64,000 nt of DNA from Clostridium tyrobutyricum DSM 2637 = ATCC 25755 = JCM 11008 (GCF_000359585.1 NZ_APMH01000010.1:61545-125544), one strand, 5' to 3'; positions 18,156 to 28,496 are shown, counted from the first letter of the stretch. A program made the numbers and translations. The notes: a model not told the origin generated them from the sequence alone.

Positions 18156-19310
18156 TATGCTGCTTTTTTCTATATTATGTATGGCTTTGTTTATACTATC
18201 TTCATTTTGTACAAGGGCAAAACGAACAAAACCTTCACCACGTTCCCCAAAACTGCTGCCTGGAACTACAATAACACCTGTCTTCTCCATGAGATCAAAG
18301 GTAAATTCAAGAGAAGAGTCATATTTTGACGGTATGGCAGCCCATACAAACATACTTCCTCCGGTATTGTCAATATGCCATCCTATTTTTGACAGTCCTT
18401 CGACAAGAAGATCCCTTCTTTTTCTATAGGTTTCTTTTACAAATCCAACATAGTCCTGAGGACCATTTAAAGCTGCAATGGCAGCCTTTTGAAATGGAAT
18501 GAACATTCCATAGTCAATATGGGATTTCAATATTTTAAGTTGATTTATAATGTCCTTGTTTCCAACAGCAAATGCAATTCTGCATCCTGGTATACTATAG
18601 GTTTTTGAAAGAGAGTTGAACTCAATTCCAATATCAATGGCTCCGGGTATGGATAGAAAGCTTCCACCTTCACTTCCGTCAAATACAAGTTCACTATAGG
18701 CATTGTCATGAAGTACCATTATATTGTATTTCTTTGCAAATGCAACAAGCTTTACATAGAAATCTCTAGGAGCTGAAGCTGCTGTTGGATTGTTGGGGTA
18801 GGAAACTACCATAAGTTTTGCCATTTTTGCAGTTTTTTCATCTATTGAATCAAAATCAACAAGATAGTTGTTCTCTTTTAACAGTGGCATTTTAACTATT
18901 TTTGCACCGGCAAGATAGGGCCCTATAGTAAAAATAGGATAGCCTGGATCAGGTGTAAGTACTACATCCCCAGAATTTACAAGTGAAAGAGACAATTCTG
19001 CAAAACCACTTTGAGACCCAAGCAGAGATAATATTTCATCATCTTCAAGATTTACTTTGTAACGCCTTGAATACCAGTTCTTCACTGAGTTTATAAGCTC
19101 CTGTGAATCATTTATAGCATATACATAGTTTTCAATTTTTTTTGATTCTTCAACTATTGTATCCACAATATGAGGTGCCGGAGGTATATCCGGAGTACCT
19201 ATGCTGAAGTCGATTATTTCTCTTCCCTGTGAAAGAAGCTTGTCTTTTTTATAGCTCAGCTGAGAGAATATAGCTGAAGTAAGCTGGTTCATTTTACTGG
19301 AAAAAATCAA
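18135..19310 (-). CDS. Class I PLP-dependent aminotransferase (DapL/AspC-like)
   Basis: A 391-residue fold-type I aminotransferase. PLP residues are visible: Lys236 (SLSKTYS), Arg244 just after, Asn174 (YPNNPT), Asp202 and Tyr205 (LHDNAYSE), and the substrate Arg in FVRFAL near the end. It resembles LL-diaminopimelate and related aspartate aminotransferases, but the exact substrate cannot be read off. Start is TTG at 19310, with AGGAGG eight bases upstream, preferred over an internal ATG 18 bases later. A minus-strand gene 52 bases upstream may share its transcript. Confidence 0.88.
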   Translation of the reverse strand: MIFSSKMNQLTSAIFSQLSYKKDKLLSQGREIIDFSIGTPDIPPAPHIVDTIVEESKKIENYVYAINDSQELINSVKNWYSRRYKVNLEDDEILSLLGSQSGFAELSLSLVNSGDVVLTPDPGYPIFTIGPYLAGAKIVKMPLLKENNYLVDFDSIDEKTAKMAKLMVVSYPNNPTAASAPRDFYVKLVAFAKKYNIMVLHDNAYSELVFDGSEGGSFLSIPGAIDIGIEFNSLSKTYSIPGCRIAFAVGNKDIINQLKILKSHIDYGMFIPFQKAAIAALNGPQDYVGFVKETYRKRRDLLVEGLSKIGWHIDNTGGSMFVWAAIPSKYDSSLEFTFDLMEKTGVIVVPGSSFGERGEGFVRFALVQNEDSINKAIHNIEKSSILKNGRS

Positions 19311-19362
19311 TTTTAAAACCTCCTTAATTATGATATATATATTATATCACTAAGAAAGTTTT

Positions 19363-19743
19363 CTATTGCCATTGGTTATATGGTTTCACAGCCTGGACTT
19401 TGACTATGTTTTCATAGGATGATAGTAGAGGTATTCTAAGACCATATGCTCTTATCTTATACTTTCTGTTGATTCTGAGTCCTCCGTATATGTCCTGGGA
19501 ATTAAATTTTAATTCTGGAAAGCTGTTTATATTCTTAAATACTTTTACTGTTCCATTGTCCATTTGAGTATATATCAAGTATATAGTTTTGTTTTTCGAT
19601 TTCTTTTCTATTTGTTTACTTGAAATTATTACGGTATAAGTATTTCTAAAAAAATGTGGAATAAGTGATATTAAAACTGATATTATAATGCTACAAACTA
19701 TTGCTGCAATAATTTTATATCTTAATGCCTTGTGTTTTCTCAT
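19363..19743 (-). CDS. Membrane-anchored extracellular protein, DUF1523-like
   Basis: A 126-residue protein with a basic N-terminus, one membrane helix (about residues 10-28) and an extracellular beta-rich domain. The pattern YTVIISSKQ, YLIYTQ, VFKN, FNSQDIYGGLR and YGLRIPLLSSYENI resembles DUF1523-type proteins. Function unknown. It lies immediately upstream of the aminotransferase gene in the same direction, without a terminator between. Confidence 0.6.
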   Translation of the reverse strand: MRKHKALRYKIIAAIVCSIIISVLISLIPHFFRNTYTVIISSKQIEKKSKNKTIYLIYTQMDNGTVKVFKNINSFPELKFNSQDIYGGLRINRKYKIRAYGLRIPLLSSYENIVKVQAVKPYNQWQ

Positions 19744-19942
19744 TAATTATCCCTCTTGCAAATCAATTAGTCTATTATATATTTATTAAATTATTGCAGA
19801 GATTATTACACATAATTAAAAAAATACTTAAAAATTTATAAGGTTTTTTAATATTATGATGTTATATTGTGTTTTAACATGTTTAGAATCTTATAAAAAC
19901 TTCGATATATAAAATAATATATTTAAAATTGGGGGGACTTGT

Positions 19943-21943
19943 ATGAAAAGCATAAAAAATAGAATAACCTTTTCAATGTTATCTTTGATAATAATATTAC
20001 TGTTATGTTCGCTTATTGGAGCCTATTTTATATCTAGAAATATACTTGTTAGGCAATATGAATATAACATGTCTCTGTCATCTCAGAAATATTCTGAAAT
20101 TGTCAATGGATGGCTGGATAAACAAACTACCATATTTAACGGTATTGTCACAAATATGTATGATAATAATATAGTAGGTGACAATAAAAAATCACTTGAG
20201 TACTTTAAAGAAAAACTTAAATCTAATCCTAATATTTCAGATTTGTATATGGGTCTTCCTAATAAGACTATTTTAGATGGATCAGGTTGGATACCACCAT
20301 CAGATTTTGATCCTACAACAAGGCAGTGGTATAAAGATGCAATAGCTAAAAATGGTTACTCATATGTGGCATATTATGACATGGTCACCAAGAAAATGGT
20401 GGTGTCAATATCAGTACCTGTAGTAAAAGGTGGAAAAACGATAGGTGTAGTATCTGAGGATATAAAGATGAATTCTATTGTAGATATAATAGATAAAGCA
20501 AAGCCCTTGAAAAACAGCTATGGATACCTAATTGATGATAATGGGAATGTTCTTGTACATCCAAGCAAGGATTTAAGTGCTAAAGGAGACAAACTTAAAA
20601 ATATAAATGACTTTATGCAGGGCAAGTATAAATCTATTGTAAATGTACAGAATAAACTAGCTGACATAAAGGATTATGATGGAATAAATAAGTATTTTTC
20701 ATCTTCCAAAATAAAGATATCCAATTGGACAGTAGGATTTGCAGTACCTAAAAGCGAATTTACAAAAGATCTTCACTCCCTTGTAATTATGGGAATTGCC
20801 ATTCTGGCTGTCTGTATAGCAGCAGCTGTTGTAGTTTCAAGGCATATGGCAGTAAATATATCAAGTCCTATAGACAACATAAGATACGTTATAGGTGAAT
20901 TAGGAAAGCTGAATTTTAAATATGACAGTGAAAAATTAGATGAGGCAATTAAAAATAAAGACGAGATAGGGTCTATAGCAGAAGATGTAAAAGTATTATC
21001 TGGATCACTTGTTGCAGCAGTTAATGATATAAGGTGCAGTTCCGATAATATCTTTGAGTATTCTTCTAATGTTTCACAGGCATTAAATGAAACTTCAAAA
21101 TCCATAGAAAATGTATCAAAAACTACAGAGGAAATGGCAAAGGGATCAATAGTTCAGGCAAATGAAGCTCAACAAGGTACAGAAAAGTTAAATGATCTAT
21201 CACTTAAGATAAATAATGTATCAGACAAGGCAAAACAAGTAAAGGATAATTTTTATAATACGAGAGAAATCAATAACAATGGAATAAAGGCTGTAAAGGT
21301 GCTAAATTTGAAATTAAAGGACAATAGCAGGGCAATTAATGAAATGTCAACAAGTATGAAAAATCTATCGCAAAAATCTAAATCTATTGATAAAATAGTG
21401 TATACTATAGAAAAAATATCACAACAGACAAACCTTCTTGCATTAAATGCAGCTATTGAAGCTGCAAGGGCAGGAGAAGCAGGAAAGGGATTTTCAGTGG
21501 TTGCAGATCAAGTAAAAATACTGTCAGAACAGACAGGACAATCAGTAGGAGAGATATCAACAGTAATAGAGGAAATACAAAAGGAAATAGAAACTGCTAT
21601 AGAGAGTTCACATAATTCAAGTGAAATTAATGATGCAGCAAATGAAAGTATGGAACAATCAAACAGGGCATTCAACATGATTGGACAATCCATAAATGAT
21701 GTTATTTCTGATATGGAAATTCTCGTTGAAAAGATAAATGAAGTGGATTCAAATAAAGATTCGGTTATAAATGCTATAGAGAATATATCTTCCATATCGG
21801 AAGAGTCATCAGCAGGAAATGAAGAACTGGCAGCTTCCGTTCAGGAACAGAACAGCTCAATAGAAAGTATAAATGAAAATATGAAAAAACTTAAGGATAT
21901 TTCAGATGGACTTAATAAGATAGTGAACAAATTTAATTTATAA
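19943..21943 (+). CDS. Methyl-accepting chemotaxis protein with double Cache sensor
   Basis: A 666-residue receptor: membrane helix (about 8-30), an extracellular dCache domain (about 35-275, with the ligand-type segment TRQWYKDA and [14 protein letters not shown]), second membrane helix (about 278-300), HAMP and a signalling domain with [19 protein letters not shown]. dCache receptors often bind amino acids, amines or carboxylates directly; the ligand here is not known. GGGGGGAC upstream of the ATG is a strong ribosome binding site. Convergent with acetolactate decarboxylase. Confidence 0.92.
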   Translation: MKSIKNRITFSMLSLIIILLLCSLIGAYFISRNILVRQYEYNMSLSSQKYSEIVNGWLDKQTTIFNGIVTNMYDNNIVGDNKKSLEYFKEKLKSNPNISDLYMGLPNKTILDGSGWIPPSDFDPTTRQWYKDAIAKNGYSYVAYYDMVTKKMVVSISVPVVKGGKTIGVVSEDIKMNSIVDIIDKAKPLKNSYGYLIDDNGNVLVHPSKDLSAKGDKLKNINDFMQGKYKSIVNVQNKLADIKDYDGINKYFSSSKIKISNWTVGFAVPKSEFTKDLHSLVIMGIAILAVCIAAAVVVSRHMAVNISSPIDNIRYVIGELGKLNFKYDSEKLDEAIKNKDEIGSIAEDVKVLSGSLVAAVNDIRCSSDNIFEYSSNVSQALNETSKSIENVSKTTEEMAKGSIVQANEAQQGTEKLNDLSLKINNVSDKAKQVKDNFYNTREINNNGIKAVKVLNLKLKDNSRAINEMSTSMKNLSQKSKSIDKIVYTIEKISQQTNLLALNAAIEAARAGEAGKGFSVVADQVKILSEQTGQSVGEISTVIEEIQKEIETAIESSHNSSEINDAANESMEQSNRAFNMIGQSINDVISDMEILVEKINEVDSNKDSVINAIENISSISEESSAGNEELAASVQEQNSSIESINENMKKLKDISDGLNKIVNKFNL

Positions 21944-21945
21944 TC

Positions 21946-21988
21946 AAAAATAAGAAACCAGAAGTGTTTAAACTCCTGGTTTCTTATT
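21946..21988. terminator. Bidirectional terminator between chemoreceptor and alsD
   Basis: Stem AATAAGAAACCAG(A)AG paired with CTCCTGGTTTCTTATT, followed by T-run; the minus-strand gene ends inside it. Confidence 0.88.
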
Positions 21989-22700
21989 TTTCAACTTCTT
22001 TTATATCGCTGCTTCTATCCTTAACTTCCAAGTTATAGAAATTCGTATTTTCAGGAAGTTCCATTCTAAAACAGGAACAATTTTGTACAAATGCTTCTGC
22101 ATTTGCTATTGAAAGTTCACTTATATGGCCTCCAACTTTTTTATCCTTGCTTACAAAATGAAAATGATATCCGGGTACATTAAGCCCTTCAACGAATTCG
22201 GGGCATCTGAACCCAACTATATAGCCTTCTATATTATTGTATTCAAATACAGGTTGATTTTTGACGGCATCAGCCATCGGTCTATATGGTATTTCCTGTT
22301 TTGTTACAGTCCTGGTTTTTATATAGTTGAATCTACCTTTTATATAAAAAGCATAAAATAGATTTTTACTTTTTATGAAACTGTCAAATTTTTGTTGAAT
22401 ATCATGATATGAAGTACAATTAGAGATATTGTATATATTGTATTTTTCAAATTCAGTAATAACAGCAAATGGAACAGATACATTTTCGGAACATGTATAA
22501 ATACTTCCATCAGGCCTTGTTCTATAAAAAATACCGTCTAACAGAGTCAGCTCACCATCCAAACCTTTAAAGGTTCCTATTCCAAAATTTCCTTTTTGAA
22601 GAAGTTTATTTAGTGTAACACATCCATCATACAATCCTGAAACCAATGCATTTATGGTGGATATTTGATATATATGATTTGGCACATTTAACTCGTCCAT
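21984..22700 (-). CDS. alsD: Acetolactate decarboxylase
   Basis: A 238-residue zinc enzyme that converts (S)-2-acetolactate to (R)-acetoin. The ligands H179, H181 (GYHFHF) and H192 (GGHISE) are all present, as is the catalytic Arg/Glu region TRPDG. Start is ATG at 22700, eight bases from GAGG; a GTG nine bases upstream overlaps that site. It is monocistronic. The only acetolactate synthase sequence in this window is the 47-codon remnant at 17976, so substrate must come from a synthase encoded elsewhere. Confidence 0.93.
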   Translation of the reverse strand: MDELNVPNHIYQISTINALVSGLYDGCVTLNKLLQKGNFGIGTFKGLDGELTLLDGIFYRTRPDGSIYTCSENVSVPFAVITEFEKYNIYNISNCTSYHDIQQKFDSFIKSKNLFYAFYIKGRFNYIKTRTVTKQEIPYRPMADAVKNQPVFEYNNIEGYIVGFRCPEFVEGLNVPGYHFHFVSKDKKVGGHISELSIANAEAFVQNCSCFRMELPENTNFYNLEVKDRSSDIKEVEK

Positions 22701-22807
22701 TGCACTCACCTCAAAATAATTATATCATAGCAATTTTTTAGTTTCCATATTGAAATTAAGGATATAAAGCTGTATTAATATTATAATGTTAAATAAATTA
22801 TAATATA

Positions 22808-22844
22808 TTTGTTATATAGTTTGTTATATAGTTTGTTATAATAG
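22808..22844 (+). repeat. Three tandem copies of TTTGTTATATAG
   Basis: Copies at 22808-22819, 22820-22831 and 22832-22844 (the last with one extra A, creating TATAAT at 22837-22842). It lies just upstream of the VanZ-like gene and may be its promoter region. Confidence 0.6.
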
Positions 22845-22891
22845 AATGTATGCTGTTGACAATTATACTATATTTTCAAGAGGGTGATATT

Positions 22892-23422
22892 ATCAAGAAG
22901 ATTGTTCTAATCTTAATTTGTATTGTCTGGATGGGAATTTTGTTTTATAACTCATCAAATAATGGACAAATATCCAATCAAAAAAGCAATACCATTTTAA
23001 ATGATTTGAGACATATAAATAAGAAAAATATTCAGGAGAATAATTATAAATACAAAAGCGGTGACAATAATGGAAAAACAAAAATATCCCTGAAAAAGAA
23101 AATGAAAGAGGTTTTTAAAATCCCTGACAACAGGCAGGAGAAATTAAATATGGTTATAAGAAAGAATGCCCATGCTTTTGAATACTTTGTACTTGCTATT
23201 TTAGTCGCAATTGCAATGTTTGCCTTCCACTTAAAAGGAAGAGGGGCTATTGTATATATAATGTTCATATGCCTTTTGTATGCAGTTACAGATGAATTTC
23301 ATCAGGCATTTGTTACAGGAAGAACATCACTTGTAAGTGATGTAATCATAGATTTTTCAGGAAGTATAATTGGAATTATTGTGTTTTATACAGCCTATTA
23401 TAAATTATTAAAAAAGAGCTAG
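22892..23422 (+). CDS. VanZ-like family membrane protein
   Basis: About 176 residues: an N-terminal membrane helix, a basic, Asn/Lys-rich loop (about residues 20-85), then three membrane helices carrying the VanZ pattern KNAHAFEYFVLA and YAVTDEFHQAFVTGRTSLVSD. VanZ confers low-level teicoplanin resistance in some hosts, but most homologues have no known role. AGAGGGTGAT (22879-22888) points to a start at 22892, where the codon is ATC (preceded by ATT); the sequence KKIVLILI follows as in homologues that start MKK. The nearest in-frame ATG is 22850, without a binding site and with 14 odd residues. The start is therefore unusual. Confidence 0.8.
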   Translation: MKKIVLILICIVWMGILFYNSSNNGQISNQKSNTILNDLRHINKKNIQENNYKYKSGDNNGKTKISLKKKMKEVFKIPDNRQEKLNMVIRKNAHAFEYFVLAILVAIAMFAFHLKGRGAIVYIMFICLLYAVTDEFHQAFVTGRTSLVSDVIIDFSGSIIGIIVFYTAYYKLLKKS

Positions 23423-23429
23423 ACAAATT

Positions 23430-23452
23430 GGGAACGGTACACAAGTTTTTGA
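23430..23452 (+). repeat. Degenerate REP half-unit
   Basis: GGGAACGGTACACAAGTTTTT resembles the GGGGACAGTNNACAA core of the REP family found at 39490-47069, with several changes. It lies a few bases after the VanZ-like stop codon. Confidence 0.4.
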
Positions 23453-23485
23453 AAGATTAGGAGTAAAATGGATCTAGGATTAAGA

Positions 23486-23533
23486 ATTACCTTATAGATA
23501 GAGGGGAAAACTTTATCTATGAGGTAATTTTTA
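23486..23533 (+). terminator. Intrinsic terminator downstream of the VanZ-like gene
   Basis: Imperfect stem AATTACCTTATAGATA paired with TATCTATGAGGTAATT, then TTTATATT. Confidence 0.7.
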
Positions 23534-24060
23534 TATTAAAGCCTAATGCAAGTAAATCATTTTTAAATTTCAATGCTTTTAATGAGTTGAATAATATGAA
23601 GACAAACAAAAACATTTGTAAATTCAAATCAAGATAAAAAATAATCTGTCGATTTATTAAAATGGCTAGAGTATAACCTTTAAATATTTTCACATAATTC
23701 AAATAAATGAGGTAAATGAATGATGATAATAAATTATCTTCCTTTAATAAAAGATTAAAGAAATAAATATTTCATATATTATATTGAAAAATACTATTTG
23801 AAATATTTATTTCTTAATTTTGAAATTATAAATATATCAATAAATAAAGAAAAATAATAAAAATATATTAAAATATATTAAAAATAATTGAAAAATAAAT
23901 ATAAACTGTATATAATAATATACAAAGCAGTGCGAAGAATTAAATCATAATTGTTTTGATATAATATTAAAGTTGAAAAAATGAATTTAAAAATGCAACT
24001 CAATATGATTAAATTCTTGCAAAAATATTTATGGATATATTATTTAGGGAGGTTGTTTAA
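23534..24060 (+). other. Gene-free AT-rich interval before aspartase
   Basis: About 525 bases of very AT-rich sequence with no convincing frame on either strand. GGGAGG at 24049 is the aspA ribosome binding site. Confidence 0.45.
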
Positions 24061-25470
24061 ATGAATTTTAGAATTGAAAGTGATTCTATAGGGAGTAGAA
24101 AGGTTCCAAAAGATGCTTATTATGGAGTTCAAGCTTTGAGGGCGTCTAACAATTTCAATATTACAGGATTAAATATACATCCTGAATTTGTAAAAAGCCT
24201 GGCTCAAGTTAAAAAAGCATCTGCAATAACAAACTGCAGCATTGGATTATTAGATAGCAAGATTGGAAATGCAATTATACAAGCTTGTAATGAAATAATT
24301 GAAGGTAAGTTCAGAGAACAGTTTATAATAGATCCTATTCAAGGTGGCGCAGGTACATCCATAAATATGAATGCAAATGAAGTTATAGCAAATTTAGCTA
24401 TAGAAATTCTTGGGGGAGAAAAGGGAGATTATAGTATTGTAAGCCCAAATGATCATGTAAATATGGGACAATCTACAAATGATGTCATACCTACATCAGG
24501 TAAAATAACTGCTTTAAGATTGGCATCAAAACTTTTAAATCAGTTAAGTGAACTTCATATGGCATTAAAGGGAAAGAGTGAGGAATTTAAAGATATTATA
24601 AAGATGGGGCGAACCCAACTTCAAGATGCTGTACCAATTACTTTGGGACAGGAATTCAGAGCATATAGTGCTGTAGCTAAGAGAGATATTTTAAGAATAA
24701 AAAAGGCCCTTCAGGATATGGGCGTATTGAATATAGGGGGAACTGCAGTAGGGACTGGAATAAATGCGGACGAGGAGTATGTGGAGTCGGTAGTTCCAAA
24801 TCTTTCTATAATTACGGGAATGGATTTATGTCAAGCAGATGATTTAATAGATTCTACTCAAAATTTAGATGCCTTTTCTACTATATCCGGGGCGATAAAA
24901 ATATGTGCAGTAAATTTATCTAAAATTTCCAATGATTTAAGATTGATGTCTTCGGGCCCAAGAACTGGAATTGGGGAAATAAATCTCCCAGCCATGCAAA
25001 ATGGCTCTTCAATAATGCCTGGAAAAATAAATCCTGTTATACCGGAAGTATTGAACCAAATTGCTTTTAATATAATTGGAAATGATGTTACCATAACTAT
25101 GGCAGTAGAAGCTGGACAACTTGAATTAAATGCATTTGAACCAGTTATATTTTATAATTTATTTGAATCCATGGAAACTCTAAGTAATGGAATTGATACA
25201 TTTACAAATAACTGTATTTTAGGCATAACTGCAAATAGAGACAGATGCAGACAGCTTTTAGAAAACAGTGTGGGAATGATAACAGTTCTTGCACCATACA
25301 TGGGATATAAAAAATCTGCCAGTATAGCTAAAAAGGCTCTTGCTTCAGGAAAACGCATAAAGGACATAATTGTTGAAGAAAAAGTTTTAAATGAGGAACA
25401 ATTTGAAACTTTTATAAATCCATATGATATGATAAAACCTAAACACATGAGAAAAAAGGCTAAAATCTGA
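24061..25470 (+). CDS. aspA: Aspartate ammonia-lyase (aspartase)
   Basis: A 469-residue enzyme of the fumarase/aspartase superfamily that splits aspartate into fumarate and ammonia. The superfamily signature GSSIMPGKIN begins at residue 315, with the catalytic Ser at 316-317; NMNANEVIAN and SPNDHVNMGQSTNDV are the other conserved regions. The family fumarase C is close, but GTAVGTGINADEEY and the overall match favour aspartase. Monocistronic, with its own terminator. Confidence 0.9.
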   Translation: MNFRIESDSIGSRKVPKDAYYGVQALRASNNFNITGLNIHPEFVKSLAQVKKASAITNCSIGLLDSKIGNAIIQACNEIIEGKFREQFIIDPIQGGAGTSINMNANEVIANLAIEILGGEKGDYSIVSPNDHVNMGQSTNDVIPTSGKITALRLASKLLNQLSELHMALKGKSEEFKDIIKMGRTQLQDAVPITLGQEFRAYSAVAKRDILRIKKALQDMGVLNIGGTAVGTGINADEEYVESVVPNLSIITGMDLCQADDLIDSTQNLDAFSTISGAIKICAVNLSKISNDLRLMSSGPRTGIGEINLPAMQNGSSIMPGKINPVIPEVLNQIAFNIIGNDVTITMAVEAGQLELNAFEPVIFYNLFESMETLSNGIDTFTNNCILGITANRDRCRQLLENSVGMITVLAPYMGYKKSASIAKKALASGKRIKDIIVEEKVLNEEQFETFINPYDMIKPKHMRKKAKI

Positions 25471-25481
25471 TAGAAATTTTT

Positions 25482-25515
25482 AAAAGAGGCTAACATGAAA
25501 AGTTAGTCTTTTTTA
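25482..25515 (+). terminator. Intrinsic terminator after aspA
   Basis: Stem AAGAGGCTAAC paired with GTTAGTCTT, followed by TTTTT. Confidence 0.8.
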
Positions 25516-25650
25516 TATTGGTATTTATCCATTTACCTGGTTAAATGTTATAAAAAATTATTTAAATATAAATAATTTGGTGTATACTTGTAAATTATAT
25601 AATATAAGTGGAAATTAATTTGTTTATATAATTTGGAGAGGATATGAAAT

Positions 25651-26499
25651 ATGGATAAATGTATGGATAGATATTTTGTAAAAAATTCAACCGGAATATT
25701 GAAAAAGGTATTGATGTGTCCGCCTGAATACTCACATTTAAAAAAAGACATAAATAAAAATTATGATATAAAGATAGATAGAAAACGATGCAATGAAGAA
25801 CACAGCGAACTTGTGGATGCATACAGGTCAAATGGAGTTGAAGTTGAACTTATGATTCCAAACAATCAATTATATGACCAGGTATTTTCGAGGGACTTTG
25901 GCGCCTGTATAAAAGAAGGATATATACTTGGAAATTTTAGAATAGATATAAGAAAAGGTGAAACTGCAGATTATGAGCAGAAGATGAACGAACTTGGAAT
26001 TCCATGTATTGCAAGGTGCAGAAATGGATATTTTGAAGGTGGGGACTTCTGGATGCTTGATGATAAAACGATAGCCATAGGCATACTGGAGCGAACTGAT
26101 CAAAAAGGTATTGACGAAATAAGGAGCCAGATAGAAAAGTATGGATATGAAATTATGTCGGTGAAATCTTCTGAAAAATGCCTTCATCTTGATATGTGCT
26201 TTAATATAGTAGCGGAAAAAATAGCTGTAATATGCAAGGAGGTGCTGCCTGATGAATTTTTGCATATATTGAAAAACAAAAATTATGAGCTTATAGAAGT
26301 AGACAAAAGTAATTTACTGGAATGTTATTGTAATCTTCAGGCACTTGGAAATGGCAGAGTAGTATCATTTAAAAATAATAAGAAGGTAAACAGTGCACTC
26401 AGGGCAGATGGATTGGATGTTATAGAAGTTGATATAACTGAAATGTTCAAACATGGTGGAGGAATACACTGTATGACATTTCCGCTAAATAGAATATAG
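25651..26499 (+). CDS. Amidinotransferase-superfamily hydrolase (dimethylargininase/DDAH-like)
   Basis: A 282-residue guanidine-modifying enzyme. The catalytic Cys274 (GGGIHCMTFPL), His179 (CLHLDMCFN) and acid Glu129 in YFEGGDFW form the usual triad, and FSRDFGAC matches the arginine-binding N-terminal region. The family includes dimethylargininases, arginine deiminases and peptidylarginine relatives; the size and sequence favour a DDAH-type hydrolase yielding citrulline. The true substrate is not established. GGAGAGG is nine bases before the ATG. It follows aspA but has its own upstream region. Confidence 0.82.
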   Translation: MDKCMDRYFVKNSTGILKKVLMCPPEYSHLKKDINKNYDIKIDRKRCNEEHSELVDAYRSNGVEVELMIPNNQLYDQVFSRDFGACIKEGYILGNFRIDIRKGETADYEQKMNELGIPCIARCRNGYFEGGDFWMLDDKTIAIGILERTDQKGIDEIRSQIEKYGYEIMSVKSSEKCLHLDMCFNIVAEKIAVICKEVLPDEFLHILKNKNYELIEVDKSNLLECYCNLQALGNGRVVSFKNNKKVNSALRADGLDVIEVDITEMFKHGGGIHCMTFPLNRI

Positions 26500-26705
26500 A
26501 TGTGTAAATCTGAAATCCTTTAGAAGTTTGGAATATAAAAAATCTGCGAGTAGTATCCTAATTGATTAATTATGATTTGTAAATATTATAAATTTTTCTC
26601 TGGATTAAATACCCCGAGCATAGCAGAAGAAAAACTCCATGGTTTTGAATTATTATGGTAAGATAAAAATATAATTACAAACAAAATCAAAAGGAGAAAG
26701 CACTA

Positions 26706-27314
26706 ATGAAAAATAAAAGAAATATATTTTTGATGGTTATAGTATTGTCAATAATTACATTGACAGCATGCACAAAAGATAATAAAAAAAATCAAAATTC
26801 TGCAAATAAAACAGAACAAAATTGGCAAGTAAAAGATAGTATGAACAAAGTTGAGAATACAGATAAAACAGCTTCGGTGAATGACATGAAAGCAAATAAA
26901 AACATTCATGAGGCCAATACAACAAATACGATGACAAAAATAGAAATAGGAAGGGAAGCGTTTCTAGGAAGATTAGATAATATACAAAAAGAAATTGATG
27001 CCTTGCCAGAAAAGAAGGATTCAGATGCTGGAGTAACAAATGCCATGCGTAGTTATTATGGAAAATCTTATGATATGTATGATAGGGAATTAAATGAGAT
27101 TTATGCTTTGTTAAAGAAGCAGTTATCTCCGGAAACAATGAAAAATTTACAAACTGAACAGATTAAATGGATAGAACATAAAGAAGCTGAAGCGAATAAG
27201 GAAGCATCGCAATATAAGGGTGGAACATTTGAATTTGTTGCATATAATTCATCTCTTTATAACTCAACAAAAAAAAGATGTTATGAATTGGTTAACAAGT
27301 ATATGACGGATTGA
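26706..27314 (+). CDS. Lipoprotein with LprI/DUF1311-like domain
   Basis: A 202-residue exported lipoprotein: signal peptide with lipobox LTAC (Cys22), a Lys/Asn/Thr-rich linker (about 23-85) and a C-terminal helical domain (about 95-200). The pattern YDRELNEIYALLKKQLSPE followed by LQTEQIKWIEHKEAEA matches LprI/DUF1311, a periplasmic or surface domain known as a lysozyme inhibitor in some bacteria. AAAGGAG precedes the ATG. Inhibitory activity is inferred from the family only. Confidence 0.8.
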   Translation: MKNKRNIFLMVIVLSIITLTACTKDNKKNQNSANKTEQNWQVKDSMNKVENTDKTASVNDMKANKNIHEANTTNTMTKIEIGREAFLGRLDNIQKEIDALPEKKDSDAGVTNAMRSYYGKSYDMYDRELNEIYALLKKQLSPETMKNLQTEQIKWIEHKEAEANKEASQYKGGTFEFVAYNSSLYNSTKKRCYELVNKYMTD

Positions 27315-27952
27315 AAAAACTTGAAATTTCTCAAAGAGGAACTGACAGCATAATAAAGCAGTTACTTAAAGAAATTTTACAAATGACCACTGACGATATA
27401 AGGTAAAATCGTATTAAATTTGGCAAAAGAACAAACTTAGATTAAGAAATGTTAATAGTTTTTAGGGCATATGTAGTAATGAAAAGGTTTGTGCGTTTTG
27501 ATGTGCCATGGAATTTAATGGATAAAAAGAGCCCTCTTCCAAGGGCTAAGAATTTTACGTTAACGATTACGTTAACAAATGGTATGACATCATACTATCA
27601 AAAAATGAGGAATAAGTCAAATTTGAGGAATTAAATGAGTAAAATGTTTAAATTATGGAAGTACGTGTTTGAAGTTAAGTTGTGTAAACTTTCGAATGAA
27701 AAAAGAATAGAATTTTTAAGTAACAAGCTCATTGTGGAAAAGTAAATAGTGAAGTTAAGGATAGTCAGTTGTTGGCTCCTGCCTATGATAATATAAAAGA
27801 TGCCGCAGATGTAGTCCAAACTGTACAGAAATAATCTGAGTCTATCGAAGAGTTACTTCTTTGGTAAACTTTTATTTTTTTACTTAAGTATATATAATTT
27901 ATTATTAGATCACTACAATATAATAAAATATACATATTTGGAGGGAATTATA
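27315..27952 (+). other. Coding debris zone without an intact gene
   Basis: About 640 bases with several short frames and no convincing complete gene: fragments near 27318-27405, 27449-27634 (DVPWNLMDKKSPLPRAKNF), 27634-27745 (MSKMFKLWKYVFEVKLCKLS) and 27750-27833 (LLAPAYDNIKDAADVVQTVQ). The amino-acid texture is protein-like but frames are broken. None was identified. The repeat ACGTTAACGATTACGTTAAC occurs at 27555-27574. A broken gene follows directly. Confidence 0.45.
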
Positions 27953-28491
27953 TTGGAAGACAAGAATTTAGTCAAGTGCAGGGCTTGTGGGGCTGATATT
28001 GCCAAAGGCGTTGAGAAGTGTCCTCATTGCGGCAAAGATTGAAGGATTTTAAAGGAAACAACTACAACTAATCAAGCTAGTAAAAAAGAAGAATCTAAGC
28101 AGAATGAATTGAAAAGTTATTATGCTATTGTGGAAACTGCAAAATATAAAGGTATAGAAATGACAGTGCTAAATATCGATAAATCTAATGGATCTGAATA
28201 TGATATACCTAAAGATGGAAAAGAATTTGTTATAGTTAGAGTGAAAATAAAAAACGATGTAAAGGAGAAACTAGCATATAATCTTTTTTACTTTAAAATG
28301 CAAAATAGTAAAGGACAATTGAGGATGAAACATTCTCTAATGTAAATGAAGATACAGCCTTAAAATCTTGGGAGTTAGCACCAGGCGGGGAAGTAGAAGG
28401 AACTGTAGTTTTTGAGGAAACAGTAGGAGACAAGGAAATGTTATTACAATATCAAGATAACATATTTAGTGACAAAGTTAAAATTAGTTAA
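27953..28491 (+). pseudogene. Zinc-ribbon, DUF4352-like protein gene with a nonsense codon and a frameshift
   Basis: From a TTG with GGAGGG upstream, the frame encodes a zinc ribbon (KCRACGADIAKGVEKCPHCG) and meets TGA at 28040. The same frame continues past the stop through a linker into a DUF4352-type beta domain (YYAIVETAKYKGIEMTVLNI; DGKEFVIVRVKIKND), then shifts frame near 28320 and goes on (DTALKSWELAPGGEVEGTVV) to TAA at 28489. Intact relatives are surface proteins with zinc ribbon, membrane helix and DUF4352. The membrane helix also appears missing. Two independent lesions mark it as dead. Confidence 0.8.
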
Positions 28492-28496
28492 TTATA

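Noticed and set aside
23517..23702. 61-codon open frame on the minus strand
   Set aside because: No ribosome binding site, very AT-rich, and it overlaps the terminator region; amino-acid composition looks like translated intergenic sequence.
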